From Marinifilaceae bacterium (GTDB lineage: Bacteria; Bacteroidota; Bacteroidia; Bacteroidales; Marinifilaceae), in the NCBI GenBank assembly GCA_016744515.1, contig JADGEF010000003.1, forward strand, positions 18,968 through 82,179: DNA of 63,212 bases, given 5' to 3'. The notes under the pieces were generated by a model. The model saw only the letters and a list, made by a program, of their open reading frames with translations, ran no database searches and was not told the origin of the DNA. A program made the position numbers and the translations under genes. This document shows, piece by piece, positions 17,466 through 30,493 of this stretch; positions within the stretch are counted from its first letter, which is position 1; every line of letters begins with the position of its first letter.

Positions 17466-19304
17466 ATGAAATATTTTATAATATTATTGATAGGAATTTC
17501 CTTGTCAATTTCAACAGTGGCGCAGGATACTATTTCAGTAGCTAATTTTGGACTCTTGCCCAATACCAGAGAGAATGCCGTTCCGTATGTGAGAAAAGCT
17601 ATGGATATGGCTAAAAAAAAGAAAAGTGCTGTGCTTTTATTTCCAAAAGGGCGATATGACTTTTGGCCACAGCATTGTATTGAACGAAACTATTTTGAAT
17701 CTAACACCAGTGACAATAATCCCAAACGATTAGCTATTCTAATTGATAATATGACTAATTTTAATTTGGATGGAGATGGATCGTTATTTGTAATGCATGA
17801 TCGGATGCAACCAGTAACAATCGATCATTCGAAACAGATTAGTCTGAAAAATTTCTCAGTTGACTGGGATATACCTCTTACGGCTCAAGGAGAGGTGGTT
17901 AAAATTAGTACAGAATATTTTGATGTGAGAATTAATAAACTTGAATCTCCTTATGTTATTGAGAAAGGAAAACTGGTGTTTGTAGGAGAAGGCTGGAAAT
18001 CTCCTCTTTTCGAGATTATGGAATTTCAGTCTGACACTAAATATGTTGAGCCATATACTGGCGATGATCAAGCTTTAGGTCATGACTGGTATAATTATCA
18101 GGTACAAGAAATAGAATCGGGAGTCGTTAGATTTTCTCGGGCGGGAGGTTTTTTACGTTATCCAGTATTGGGAAATTGGCTTGTATTGCGTCATAGTAAA
18201 CGTGATCATGCAGGTATATTTCTTTTGGATAGCAAAGACATACATCTTGATAATATAAATATTCATCACACTGCAGGATTAGGTATTTTGTCGCAATACA
18301 CCGAAAATATTTCATTTAATAAGGTTAAGGTAATACCCAATAAACAGAAGGGACGTTTTTTAAGTGGGCACGACGATGGCTTCCATTTTATGGGCTGTAA
18401 AGGTTTAATTAAAGTAGAAAATTGTGAATGGGCTGGTTTAATGGACGATCCAATTAATATTCATGGGACTTGTGTACGCATCATCGATCTAATTTCGGCA
18501 ACAGAAATAAAGTGTAAGTTTATGCATCCTCAAAGTAAAGGTATGCTTTGGGGGAAAGCTGGAGAGATTGTTAGCTTTATCGAGAACAAAAGTATGCGTT
18601 CGTTAGCTATTGGTGAAATTAAGTCGTTAAAAGTATTGAATAAAACTGAATTTATAGTGGAGTTTATAAAGCCAACGCCATCTTTATTAAAAGTTGGGGC
18701 GGCCTTGGAAAACCTCACATGGACTCCTAATGTCGAAATCCGGAATAGTGTTTTGGGAAGTTGTCGCGCCCGTGGATTACTAATTTCAACACCAGGGAAA
18801 GTCGTGATAGAAGATAATATTTTTGAATCAAGTGGCTCAGCCATTTTAATCGCAGGAGACGCTAATCAATGGTACGAATCTGGAGCTGTAAAAGATGTAC
18901 TCATCCGTAATAACGAATTTCGTTACATATGCATGTCTTCTATGTACCAATTTTGTGAAGGGATTATTAGTGTATCTCCCGAAATACCACAACCTGATTC
19001 AAAATATCCTTTTCATCGTAATATTCGAATCGAAAATAATACGTTTCATCCTTTCGATTATCCTATTTTATTTGCTAAGTCTGTAGATGGATTGAGTTTT
19101 ACTGGTAATAAATTAATACGTAGTAAGAAGATCTCTCCATTTCACAAGAGGAAATTTGGCTTTACTTTTAATGCCTGTAAACATGTTTTAATTAAAGGTA
19201 ATCATGTTGAGGGAAATGTTTTAGGAAAAGAAATAAAATTGGAAAATATGAGTAGGAAGAATTTGAAATTGGATACTGCCTCGTATTTTAAATTGACTAA
19301 ATAA
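17466..19304 (+). CDS. GH110-like alpha-1,3-galactosidase
   Basis: 612 residues with a Sec signal peptide (STVAQD). The protein is a right-handed parallel beta-helix with repeated short turns of the kind IEDNIFESSGSAILIAG and VLIRNNEF. The sequence strongly recalls the GH110 exo-alpha-1,3-galactosidases of Bacteroides, with conserved FPKGRYDFWPQH, NNPKRLAILIDNM, the acidic HDDGFHF (D303, D304) and DDPINIHGT (D327, D328). GH110 enzymes are inverting and remove terminal alpha-1,3-Gal from blood-group-B or linear B structures. I identified the family from memory of its motifs, not by alignment; a generic pectate-lyase-like beta-helix is the alternative. Confidence 0.85.
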   Translation: MKYFIILLIGISLSISTVAQDTISVANFGLLPNTRENAVPYVRKAMDMAKKKKSAVLLFPKGRYDFWPQHCIERNYFESNTSDNNPKRLAILIDNMTNFNLDGDGSLFVMHDRMQPVTIDHSKQISLKNFSVDWDIPLTAQGEVVKISTEYFDVRINKLESPYVIEKGKLVFVGEGWKSPLFEIMEFQSDTKYVEPYTGDDQALGHDWYNYQVQEIESGVVRFSRAGGFLRYPVLGNWLVLRHSKRDHAGIFLLDSKDIHLDNINIHHTAGLGILSQYTENISFNKVKVIPNKQKGRFLSGHDDGFHFMGCKGLIKVENCEWAGLMDDPINIHGTCVRIIDLISATEIKCKFMHPQSKGMLWGKAGEIVSFIENKSMRSLAIGEIKSLKVLNKTEFIVEFIKPTPSLLKVGAALENLTWTPNVEIRNSVLGSCRARGLLISTPGKVVIEDNIFESSGSAILIAGDANQWYESGAVKDVLIRNNEFRYICMSSMYQFCEGIISVSPEIPQPDSKYPFHRNIRIENNTFHPFDYPILFAKSVDGLSFTGNKLIRSKKISPFHKRKFGFTFNACKHVLIKGNHVEGNVLGKEIKLENMSRKNLKLDTASYFKLTK

Positions 19305-22854
<3,550 letters not shown>

Positions 22855-22968
22855 GTAATTGCTTCGTTCCTTAGAAATAAGCTGAAGTTCTTTTTGTGTT
22901 ACCAGATACTTGTTTCTGATTCTATCAAAAAAATGATAAAAAAAACAATCAAATAAAACTCAACCATC

Positions 22969-25248
22969 ATGAATCGATTATTAGGGATATTACTCATTTT
23001 TATGTTTTCTTGCTCAAATCCGAGTTTTAAGAAAGATCAAATTGCAATCATACCTAAACCCAATCAACTAAGTTTGGAAGGAGAATCTTTTAGGATCAGC
23101 TCTAGTACTAGAATTACTGCACCTGGTACAGATCAGCAAAAAGCTGTTCGATACTTAAAGGATATGTTTCAAACCGCCGCTGGATTTCTTTTAGATATTC
23201 AAAAAAAATCAGATCAAAATGCGATTGTATTTCAACAAATTGAAGGATTGGCTCCAGAGGCTTATCAACTGGATGTAAGTCCTAAGAGAATCTTGATTTC
23301 AGCAAGTGGGGAAGCTGGTTATTTCTACGGCGTTCAAAGCCTTCGACAATTACTTCCTTCTGCGATAGAAAGTAAAGAGATTGTGAGTACTGATTGGTTA
23401 GTGCCATGTGTAAAGATTGAAGATGAGCCCCGTTTTGCATGGAGAGGTATGCAGATGGATTTCAGCCGTCATTTTTTCGATATAGATGAGGTTAAAACCT
23501 TCTTGGACTATATGGCTTTATACAAGCTGAATATTTATCACATGCATTTAACCGATGACGAAGGTTGGAGAATTGAAATTAAACAATTGCCTTTGCTGAC
23601 AGAAAAAGGAGCCTGGAGAACAGAAAGTCGGCACGATAAGGTATGTATCGACAATGCCAAGACTGATCCTTCTTTTACCATTGATCCAGAAAAGTATCAT
23701 ATGAAAGATGGCAAAAAAATGTATGGGGGATTCTTTACACAAGATCAGATTAAAGAAATAATTAAATATGCAGATGAAAGGTGCATTACTGTAATTCCTG
23801 AAATTGACATGCCAGGTCATTTAAAAGCTGCTATAGATAATTATCCATTTTTATCCTGTAAAGAAGAAGCGGGTTGGGGTAAAGTATTTACAACACCAGC
23901 TTGTTTAGGAAAAGAATCTACATATAAGTTTGTTGAAACAATTCTTGGAGAAATTGCTGAACTTTTTCCTTCTAAATATATTCACATTGGTGGTGATGAA
24001 GTTAATATTCAATCCTGGAAAGATTGTCCAAAATGTCAGGGAGAAATTCATAAATATCATTTGAAAAATGAACATGAATTGCAATCTCATTTTAATCGAA
24101 GAATTGAACAATTTTTGCAATCAAAAGGTAAGCAATTAATGGGTTGGGATGAGATTGCCGAAGGAGGTTTAACCAAAGATGCTCATGTTATGTGGTGGCG
24201 AAATTGGGCACCTGAGGCTTTGGTTACAGCTGCAGAAAATGGAAATAGTATGATTATTACTCCAAACAATAAATATTATTTCGATTTTAAAAATGAACAA
24301 ACCACTTTACAACAGGTTTTCGACTACGAACCTGTACCTTCAGATTTCACTCCGGAACAGGAAAAACTTGTAATGGGTATACAAGCAAATTTATGGTCAG
24401 AATGGATTCCTAACTTTGAACGTTTGCAATACCAAACTTTTCCAAGAATTTTAGCATTGGCTGAAACAGCCTGGGCAAAAAAAGAAAGTAAAGATTATGA
24501 CGAGTTTAATACCAGAGTTCAGTTGCTCTGCGACCGTATGGATGTCATGAATATCAATTACTATATTCCCTCAGTTGAAGGGCTTAATAAGAAGATTGCT
24601 TTTGTTGATAGTGCAATAATAAATTTATCGGTTCAAATGAAGGGATTGGAGATTTATTATACCTTGGATGGATCTGTACCAACAAAAGAATCGAAGCTTT
24701 ACAATGAGCCTGTTGTTCTTAAAGCGAATTGTGAGATAAAAGCTAGAGCCTTTAAAGGAAATACGGGTAGTGGACTGGCTAAGGCAATTGTTGAAAAGCA
24801 GAACTTACGCGAGGCTCAAACAGTTTCTCCAGAAAAGGGTAAATTGAAGAGATGGGTCGTGAAAAATTATCCTGATGCAGTCAGTAAAGTTGATCTAAAC
24901 GAATCTAATGACTTCAAATTAGTAAGCAAAATAGGCTTGGGAGAATATAGCAAAGAAGAAAAGATTTTTATGGCATTCAAAGGGTATTTTTATGCTGAAA
25001 ATGATGGGATTTACGAATTCTTCACCAAATCTGACGATGGTAGCTTGTTATACATCGAAGATGAAATGGTTGTGGATAATGGAGGTCATCATGCTCCACG
25101 TGAGAGATCGGGGATGATTGCTCTTAAAACAGGCTGGCATCCAATTTCTGTGTTTTTTCAGCAAGGAACTGGAGGTGCTGAATTAAATGTTTGGTATTTA
25201 TATAATATGAAGAAGAGAGAATTAGCAGGAAATATTATTGCTTTTTAA
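22969..25248 (+). CDS. GH20 beta-N-acetylhexosaminidase lipoprotein with PA14 domain
   Basis: 759-residue lipoprotein (lipobox FMFSC, Cys 15). A GH20b domain is followed by the barrel with NIYHMHLTDDEGWRIEIKQLP, VIPEIDMPGHLKAA and catalytic D343-E344 in HIGGDE. After the barrel lies a chitobiase C-terminal type module (YYTLDGSVPTKESKLYNEP) and then a PA14 domain (about residues 665-750; FFTKSDDGSLLYIEDE), a likely carbohydrate-binding addition. These accessory modules and membrane anchoring suggest action on large glycans near the membrane. The GH20 gene that follows starts 39 bases later, so the two are co-transcribed. Confidence 0.95.
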   Translation: MNRLLGILLIFMFSCSNPSFKKDQIAIIPKPNQLSLEGESFRISSSTRITAPGTDQQKAVRYLKDMFQTAAGFLLDIQKKSDQNAIVFQQIEGLAPEAYQLDVSPKRILISASGEAGYFYGVQSLRQLLPSAIESKEIVSTDWLVPCVKIEDEPRFAWRGMQMDFSRHFFDIDEVKTFLDYMALYKLNIYHMHLTDDEGWRIEIKQLPLLTEKGAWRTESRHDKVCIDNAKTDPSFTIDPEKYHMKDGKKMYGGFFTQDQIKEIIKYADERCITVIPEIDMPGHLKAAIDNYPFLSCKEEAGWGKVFTTPACLGKESTYKFVETILGEIAELFPSKYIHIGGDEVNIQSWKDCPKCQGEIHKYHLKNEHELQSHFNRRIEQFLQSKGKQLMGWDEIAEGGLTKDAHVMWWRNWAPEALVTAAENGNSMIITPNNKYYFDFKNEQTTLQQVFDYEPVPSDFTPEQEKLVMGIQANLWSEWIPNFERLQYQTFPRILALAETAWAKKESKDYDEFNTRVQLLCDRMDVMNINYYIPSVEGLNKKIAFVDSAIINLSVQMKGLEIYYTLDGSVPTKESKLYNEPVVLKANCEIKARAFKGNTGSGLAKAIVEKQNLREAQTVSPEKGKLKRWVVKNYPDAVSKVDLNESNDFKLVSKIGLGEYSKEEKIFMAFKGYFYAENDGIYEFFTKSDDGSLLYIEDEMVVDNGGHHAPRERSGMIALKTGWHPISVFFQQGTGGAELNVWYLYNMKKRELAGNIIAF

Positions 25249-25287
25249 TAATTAAAAATTAAGAGATTAACTAAAATAAATGCAAAT

Positions 25288-26868
25288 ATGAAAACAATAT
25301 TTAAAGCAGGTCAATTGCTAATTGTTGTAATGATACTGTTCTCTTGTAAAAGCCACACGCCAAAGGATTTGGCTAAAGAAAATATAATTCCAAAACCAAC
25401 AAAACTTGTTGCAACTGGCAGTTCTTTTGAATTAACAGATAAAACAACGATATATGTTGAAGATGATGATATGTTAATTAGACCAATTGGGAATTATCTG
25501 GCTGATTTGATTAAACCAGCTACAGGATTTAAAATTGAGGTGAAAGGAGTAAAACAATCTGAGTTTAAAAAGGGTATTTGTCTAGGGCTCACTGAAAATA
25601 ATGTAGATTTAGGTGAAGAAGGCTATAAACTAAGTATTGATGAAAATAAAATAGTACTAAAAGCGTATCAACCCGCAGGTTTATTTAGAGGTGTTCAAAC
25701 CATAAGACAATTGTTCCCAGCAAGAATCGAATCAAATAAACTGCAGGATGGCCCGTGGGAAATTGCAAGTGGTACAATAGAAGATGCTCCTCAGTATGGT
25801 TTTAGAGGTGCTATGTTAGATGTATGTAGACACTTTTTTGGAGTTGAAGATGTGAAACGATTCATCGATTTGATTGCGACCTATAAAATGAATATTCTAC
25901 ATCTGCATCTAACCGATGATCAGGGCTGGAGGATAGAAATAAAATCATGGCCAAATCTTACAGCTCATGGAGGAAGTACTCAAGTTGGTGGAGGTGAAGG
26001 TGGATTTTATACTCAGGAGCAGTATGTTGAAATTGTAAAATATGCACAGGATCGTTTTATTACTGTAATTCCTGAAATTGATATGCCAGGACATACTAAC
26101 GCCGCTTTGGCTTCGTATGCCGAGTTGAATGCTGATAATAAGGTAAGAGAGTTGTATACCGGAACAGATGTTGGTTTTAGTACATTAGCAACTGATAAAG
26201 CGATTACCTATAAATTTATCGATGATGTTATTCGCGAACTAACAGCTTTGACTCCGGGTCCTTACATTCATATTGGTGGAGACGAATCACACGTTACTGC
26301 AAAGGATGATTATGTTGTGTTTATCAATAAAGTACAAGATATCGTTAATGCACATGGTAAACAGATGATTGGATGGGCTGATATTGCTGCAGGTTCATTA
26401 AAAGAGAATTCACTGGCACAATTCTGGCAAACAAAACCAGACAATGCATTGAATGCTGTTAAGCAAAATGTTAAGATAATTATGTCCCCTGCAGCCAAAG
26501 CTTATATGGATATTCAGTATGATACACTTTGCCCTTTAGGACTTCATTGGTCGGGCTATATTGAAGTCGATAAGGCTTACAATTGGACGCTGGAAAGTAA
26601 TGTAAAAGGTATTAGTAAAGAAAATATTGTAGGAATTGAAGCGCCTTTGTGGACTGAAACAATTGAGACAATAGATGATGTTGAATTCATGGTTTTTCCA
26701 CGTTTATTAGGCTATGCTGAAATAGGTTGGTCTTCGAATACCAACAAAAGTTGGGATGAATATAAAGTTCGCTTAGGTAATCAAAAATCTCGTTTTGAAT
26801 TCATGGGCATTAACTATTACAAATCTGCACTGGTTCCTTGGGTAGATGAAGTAATAATAGAAAAATAA
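25288..26868 (+). CDS. GH20 beta-N-acetylhexosaminidase lipoprotein
   Basis: 526 residues with a lipoprotein signal (VMILFSC, Cys 20). Standard two-domain GH20: N-terminal GH20b domain and barrel with NILHLHLTDDQGWRIEIKSWP, VIPEIDMPGHTNAA and catalytic D332-E333 within HIGGDES. It lacks the PA14 and chitobiase modules of its upstream neighbour and its sequence between the motifs differs considerably from the other two GH20 proteins, so this is not a recent tandem copy; the three probably differ in linkage or in tolerance of 6-sulfated GlcNAc. Confidence 0.95.
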   Translation: MKTIFKAGQLLIVVMILFSCKSHTPKDLAKENIIPKPTKLVATGSSFELTDKTTIYVEDDDMLIRPIGNYLADLIKPATGFKIEVKGVKQSEFKKGICLGLTENNVDLGEEGYKLSIDENKIVLKAYQPAGLFRGVQTIRQLFPARIESNKLQDGPWEIASGTIEDAPQYGFRGAMLDVCRHFFGVEDVKRFIDLIATYKMNILHLHLTDDQGWRIEIKSWPNLTAHGGSTQVGGGEGGFYTQEQYVEIVKYAQDRFITVIPEIDMPGHTNAALASYAELNADNKVRELYTGTDVGFSTLATDKAITYKFIDDVIRELTALTPGPYIHIGGDESHVTAKDDYVVFINKVQDIVNAHGKQMIGWADIAAGSLKENSLAQFWQTKPDNALNAVKQNVKIIMSPAAKAYMDIQYDTLCPLGLHWSGYIEVDKAYNWTLESNVKGISKENIVGIEAPLWTETIETIDDVEFMVFPRLLGYAEIGWSSNTNKSWDEYKVRLGNQKSRFEFMGINYYKSALVPWVDEVIIEK

Positions 26869-26884
26869 TATTCAAATGTTTAGT

Positions 26885-26914
26885 ATTGGGATATCGTCTG
26901 AGCGATATTCCAAT
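26885..26914 (+). other. Intergenic hairpin between GH20 and sulfatase
   Basis: 12-bp stem ATTGGGATATCG (26885-26896) with CGATATTCCAAT (26903-26914), one G-T wobble and a 6-nt loop TCTGAG. No strong T-run follows, so it may be an mRNA processing or stability element rather than a full terminator. Confidence 0.5.
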
Positions 26915-26944
26915 TCTAGTTTATGAGGTATAATATTAGAATTT

Positions 26945-28540
26945 ATGAGAAATTCAATTTTTATAGGAGCTCTTTCAAGTTTGTCTTTAACAGCTTGTGT
27001 GTCGGCAAATAAGCAAGAAGCTCAAAATGTATCAAAACCGAATATTATTTTCATCATGAGTGATGATCATGCCTATCAGGCAATTAGTGCTTATGGTTGT
27101 GGTTTAAATAATACGCCTAATATTGATCGCATCGGAAAAGAAGGTGTCATTTTTACCAAAGGTTTTGTAACTAATTCTATTTGTGCTCCTAGCAGGGCAG
27201 TGATGTTAACTGGAAAGCACAGTTTTGTAAATGGAAAAGTGGATAACTTACTGCCCTTTGATTGGGAACAAGATAATTTTGCCAAACAGCTTCAGAAGTC
27301 AGGGTACCAAACTGCTATGATTGGGAAAATTCATCTTAACGGTTTGCCTCAGGGTTTCGACTACTCTAATGTCTTACCAGGTCAAGGGCAATATTATAAT
27401 CCCGATTTTATCGAGAATGGTATAAAAAAACAATACCATGGTTATTGCACAAGCATAACAACTGATATCGCAATGGATTGGTTAGAAAATAAGCGAGATA
27501 AGAATAAGCCATTTTTAATGCTTTATCATCAGAAAGCACCGCATAGAACATGGATGCCAGAGAAGAAATATTTTGATTTATTTGAAGATAAACAATTTAC
27601 GCCTCCAGCTAATTTTTTCGATAAATACGAGAATCGACCTGTTGCAGCGAAACATGAAATGGGAATTTATAAGCATATGGATCTGGCCTATGATCTTAAA
27701 ATGCTTGATGATGAAGGCGAAATTAAAACGAGATTAAGAAAAAATGCCCAACGGATGTACGAGCGTATGGATTCGACTCAAAAAGCCGATTGGGATGCCC
27801 ATTATAAACCACTTATTGCTGAGTTTAAAGCTAAGGGTTTGAAAGGGAAAGAACTGGCCTTATGGAAATATGATCGATACATGAAAGATTATCTGAGTAC
27901 TGTTCAGTCTGTTGACGATGGAGTAGGAGAACTATTAGATTATTTAGACAAAAATAATTTAACTGAAAATACGATTGTAGTTTATACATCTGATCAGGGT
28001 TTTTATTTGGGAGAACATGGTTGGTTCGACAAACGATTTATGTACGAAGAATCATTTAGAACCCCTATTTTAATGCGTTATCCTAAGGAGATTAAGGCGG
28101 GAGCTGTAGTGGATAAATTGATCCAGAACCTTGATTTTGCTCCTACCTTTTTAGATTATGCTGGTGTTGATATTCCAAAGGATATACAAGGAGAATCCTT
28201 TAGAAAATTACTAAATGGTGAATCTGGAGAATGGAGAGATGCTATTTATTATACTTATTATGAATATCCAGGCGAACACAATGTGCAGCGCCATTATGGA
28301 ATTCGTACAGATCGTTATAAGTTGATCCATTTTTATTACGATTCGGATACATGGGAACTGTACGATTTGGACAAAGATCCTTCTGAAATGAACAATGTAT
28401 ATGATGAACCTTCTTACAAAGAAGTACAAAAGGATATGCATGAGAAATTGGTGGCGCTGAGAGCAAAATATGGAGATAGTGATGAAAATGATCAGAAGCA
28501 TCTTAATCGATTTTTGGATGCCAAGCATTTGAAACACTAA
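26945..28540 (+). CDS. S1-family sulfatase, probably GlcNAc-6-O-sulfatase type
   Basis: 531 residues with a lipoprotein-like signal (SLTAC, Cys 18). Formylglycine sulfatase: C80 in C-A-P-S-R is the residue matured to formylglycine. The metal-binding N-terminus is IIFIMSDDHAYQAISAYG, and YTSDQGFYLGEHGWFDKR carries the second metal-site Asp. The overall pattern, including MIGKIHL and the C-terminal WELYDLDKDPSEMNNVYD, recalls the S1_11-like sulfatases that remove 6-sulfate from GlcNAc; the subfamily is a motif-based guess. A GlcNAc-6-sulfatase would fit beside three hexosaminidases. Confidence 0.9.
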   Translation: MRNSIFIGALSSLSLTACVSANKQEAQNVSKPNIIFIMSDDHAYQAISAYGCGLNNTPNIDRIGKEGVIFTKGFVTNSICAPSRAVMLTGKHSFVNGKVDNLLPFDWEQDNFAKQLQKSGYQTAMIGKIHLNGLPQGFDYSNVLPGQGQYYNPDFIENGIKKQYHGYCTSITTDIAMDWLENKRDKNKPFLMLYHQKAPHRTWMPEKKYFDLFEDKQFTPPANFFDKYENRPVAAKHEMGIYKHMDLAYDLKMLDDEGEIKTRLRKNAQRMYERMDSTQKADWDAHYKPLIAEFKAKGLKGKELALWKYDRYMKDYLSTVQSVDDGVGELLDYLDKNNLTENTIVVYTSDQGFYLGEHGWFDKRFMYEESFRTPILMRYPKEIKAGAVVDKLIQNLDFAPTFLDYAGVDIPKDIQGESFRKLLNGESGEWRDAIYYTYYEYPGEHNVQRHYGIRTDRYKLIHFYYDSDTWELYDLDKDPSEMNNVYDEPSYKEVQKDMHEKLVALRAKYGDSDENDQKHLNRFLDAKHLKH

Positions 28541-28628
28541 TTAGAGTTCACAAATAATTGGAGGCGAATAAATAAAACCGAATACTCTTTTTTTTAGCCT
28601 GATATTAGATTAATAATTCAAATTGATA

Positions 28629-30044
28629 ATGCAATTAACGTCAAACAAATCAATTATAAGCCTTGGTGCAACAGCTTTATTAAGCCTGTTTGCTTGCTCT
28701 GTTAAGAATAAAAAACCAGAAACAAAGCAACCTAATATCATTTACATACTGGCAGATGATATGGGGTATGGAGATTTGGGTTGCTATGGACAAAAAAAGA
28801 TTAAGACACCTAATTTGGATAAGATGGCAACCGAAGGGGTTCGCTTTACTAACCATTATACTGGTTGCACTGTATGCGCCCCTTCACGCTGCGCTCTGAT
28901 GACTGGTAAGCACACAGGACACTCTTATGTGCGCGGTAATCATGAGATGAAGCCTGAAGGACAGATGCCAATGCCAAGTGACACCAGAACAGTGGCTCAG
29001 TCTCTCCAAAATGTCGGATATGTTACAGGATGTGTAGGGAAATGGGGACTTGGATATCCTGGATCAGATAGTGATCCGTTAAAAATGGGATTTGACTATT
29101 TCTTTGGCTATAACTGTCAGATGCAAGCTCACCACTACTATCCTGAATATCTGTGGGAGAATGATAAAAAGGTTTTATATCCTGAGAATAAGGATGGAAA
29201 ACACAAGATGTATAGTCATGATGAATGTACCAATAAGGGTATAAATTTTATTAAAGAGAATAAAGACAAACCTTTCTTTCTTTATCTGGCCTATGCCATT
29301 CCTCATGCTGAGTTAGTGCTTCCTGAGAAATATCTGGAGAAATATAAAGGGAAGTTTCCTGAAAAGCCCTATCCTGGTGCTCATTATGGGAAACAGGATT
29401 ATCCCAAGGCAGCTTATGCCGCAATGGTGTCGCATCTTGATGGTGATGTGGGTAAAATTAATGCACTTCTTAAGGAGTTAGGATTGGATAAAAATACCAT
29501 TGTGATGTTTACATCCGATAATGGACCTCACGTTGAGGGTGGTAACGATCCCAAATTTTTTAATAGTGCAGGCGGTTATCGCGGTATTAAAAGGGATTTG
29601 TATGAAGGTGGTATAAGAACTCCTTTTATCGTGAAGTGGTCTGGTCACATTAATGAGGGACGGGTATCGGAGCATGTGTCTGCTTTTTGGGATGTGTTTC
29701 CTACTCTTTGTGATGTGGCAGGTGCTGTAACACCAGATGATTTGGATGGAATATCTTTCCTTCCCGAGCTTATGGGTAAGAAGCAAGCTAAACATGATTT
29801 CCTTTATTGGGAGTTTCATGGTTACACTGGCGATAAACAGGCCATCCGTAAAGGAAAATGGAAGGCTGTTCGTGTGAAAATTAAAGAAGCTAATACTCCT
29901 ATTCAGCTTTTTGATCTGGAGGCAGATCCATACGAAAAAAGAGATATTGCTGGTCAGTATCCTGAGGTGGTAGTTCAAATGAAAACATTGTTTGAGAAAA
30001 CACATGTGAAATCGGAAGCATTCTCTTTTTTATATGAAGAGTAA
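28629..30044 (+). CDS. S1-family sulfatase
   Basis: 471 residues from the ATG at 28629; an in-frame TTG at 28623 adds two. Signal peptide with lipobox-like SLFAC. C83 in VCAPSR is the formylglycine site. ILADDMGYGDLGCYG holds the N-terminal metal ligands and MFTSDNGPHVEGG the other Asp/Asn pair. The compact arylsulfatase-A-like form with YVRGNHEM resembles subfamilies acting on galactose or GalNAc sulfates (S1_16-like), but I cannot fix the specificity. It ends normally with QLFDLEADPYEKRDIAGQYPE, so the decayed sulfatase end found downstream belongs to a different gene. Confidence 0.9.
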   Translation: MQLTSNKSIISLGATALLSLFACSVKNKKPETKQPNIIYILADDMGYGDLGCYGQKKIKTPNLDKMATEGVRFTNHYTGCTVCAPSRCALMTGKHTGHSYVRGNHEMKPEGQMPMPSDTRTVAQSLQNVGYVTGCVGKWGLGYPGSDSDPLKMGFDYFFGYNCQMQAHHYYPEYLWENDKKVLYPENKDGKHKMYSHDECTNKGINFIKENKDKPFFLYLAYAIPHAELVLPEKYLEKYKGKFPEKPYPGAHYGKQDYPKAAYAAMVSHLDGDVGKINALLKELGLDKNTIVMFTSDNGPHVEGGNDPKFFNSAGGYRGIKRDLYEGGIRTPFIVKWSGHINEGRVSEHVSAFWDVFPTLCDVAGAVTPDDLDGISFLPELMGKKQAKHDFLYWEFHGYTGDKQAIRKGKWKAVRVKIKEANTPIQLFDLEADPYEKRDIAGQYPEVVVQMKTLFEKTHVKSEAFSFLYEE

Positions 30045-30070
30045 GCTAGAAAATATTTTGGAGGTGTTCT

Positions 30071-30215
30071 ATAAACAATAGTTCGGTAAGGTTTTAGAAG
30101 TGTTTGATAATAATCCTGTTTATGATCCACTGTACTTGCTGTAATGTCATGATTGTAAATTGTTTGCAGATTAATATCATGTCTTGATTCTCATGTCTCA
30201 CGATCTATTGATAAA
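30071..30215 (-). mobile_element. MITE-like element copy 1, 135 bp, with 5-bp target duplication
   Basis: Element 30076-30210 has 10-bp terminal inverted repeats with one mismatch (CAATAGTTCG at the left, CGATCTATTG at the right) and is flanked on both sides by ATAAA (30071-30075 and 30211-30215). It has no coding capacity. The copy at 43371-43505 is exactly the same length and matches it in reverse orientation, nearly identical over the outer 30 and 20 bases and diverged in the middle without length change. It lies between an intact sulfatase gene and a sulfatase remnant. Confidence 0.8.
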
Positions 30216-30228
30216 CACATTTACAAGT

Positions 30229-30379
30229 GCCATACGTAAGGGGAAATGGAAGTTCAAATAGTGTTTTTAAGAATCATCAACTTGAGCTCTATGATTTGAA
30301 ATCTGATTTGAGTGAGAATTATAAGCTGGCAAAAGAATATCCTCATAAAGTTGAGGCGTTATATTCTGATCTTAATTAA
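30229..30379 (+). pseudogene. 3' remnant of a decayed sulfatase gene
   Basis: Two short frames preserve the typical C-terminus of an S1 sulfatase. In the frame from 30229 the sequence reads AIRKGKWKFK and then a TAG; after a shift, the frame through 30272 reads HQLELYDLKSDLSENYKLAK, followed by EYPHKVEALYSDLN and a TAA at 30377. These match the conserved sulfatase ending (RKGKWK..., ELYDL..DP.E..NLA..YP) seen in the neighbouring intact genes. The catalytic part is gone; the MITE-like element sits 13 bases upstream. A PUL once carrying at least four sulfatases is implied. Confidence 0.85.
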
Positions 30380-30448
30380 TGGAGTAACTCGTTTAAGACT
30401 CCATTGACACAGTAAAGGAATCCTCTTTATGAGGGAAAGTAGCTGTGT
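30379..30448 (+). promoter_or_regulatory. Structured leader upstream of third sulfatase
   Basis: Two potential structures: ATGGAGT (30379-30385) with ACTCCAT (30398-30404), directly after the remnant stop codon; and outer arms ACACAG (30407-30412) with CTGTGT (30443-30448) enclosing CCTC-TTTAT-GAGG (30422-30434). No T-run follows either. The first may be the old terminator stem of the lost sulfatase; the second could be a leader structure. Function is unknown. Confidence 0.4.
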
Positions 30449-30493
30449 TGATAAAATGCAAATAATTTTAGAGTTGAAAACTAATTTAAAATC

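Noticed and set aside
29478-30005. 175-codon open frame on the minus strand inside the second sulfatase
   Set aside because: It lies fully opposite a well-supported sulfatase gene, has unusual composition and no domain; shadow frame.
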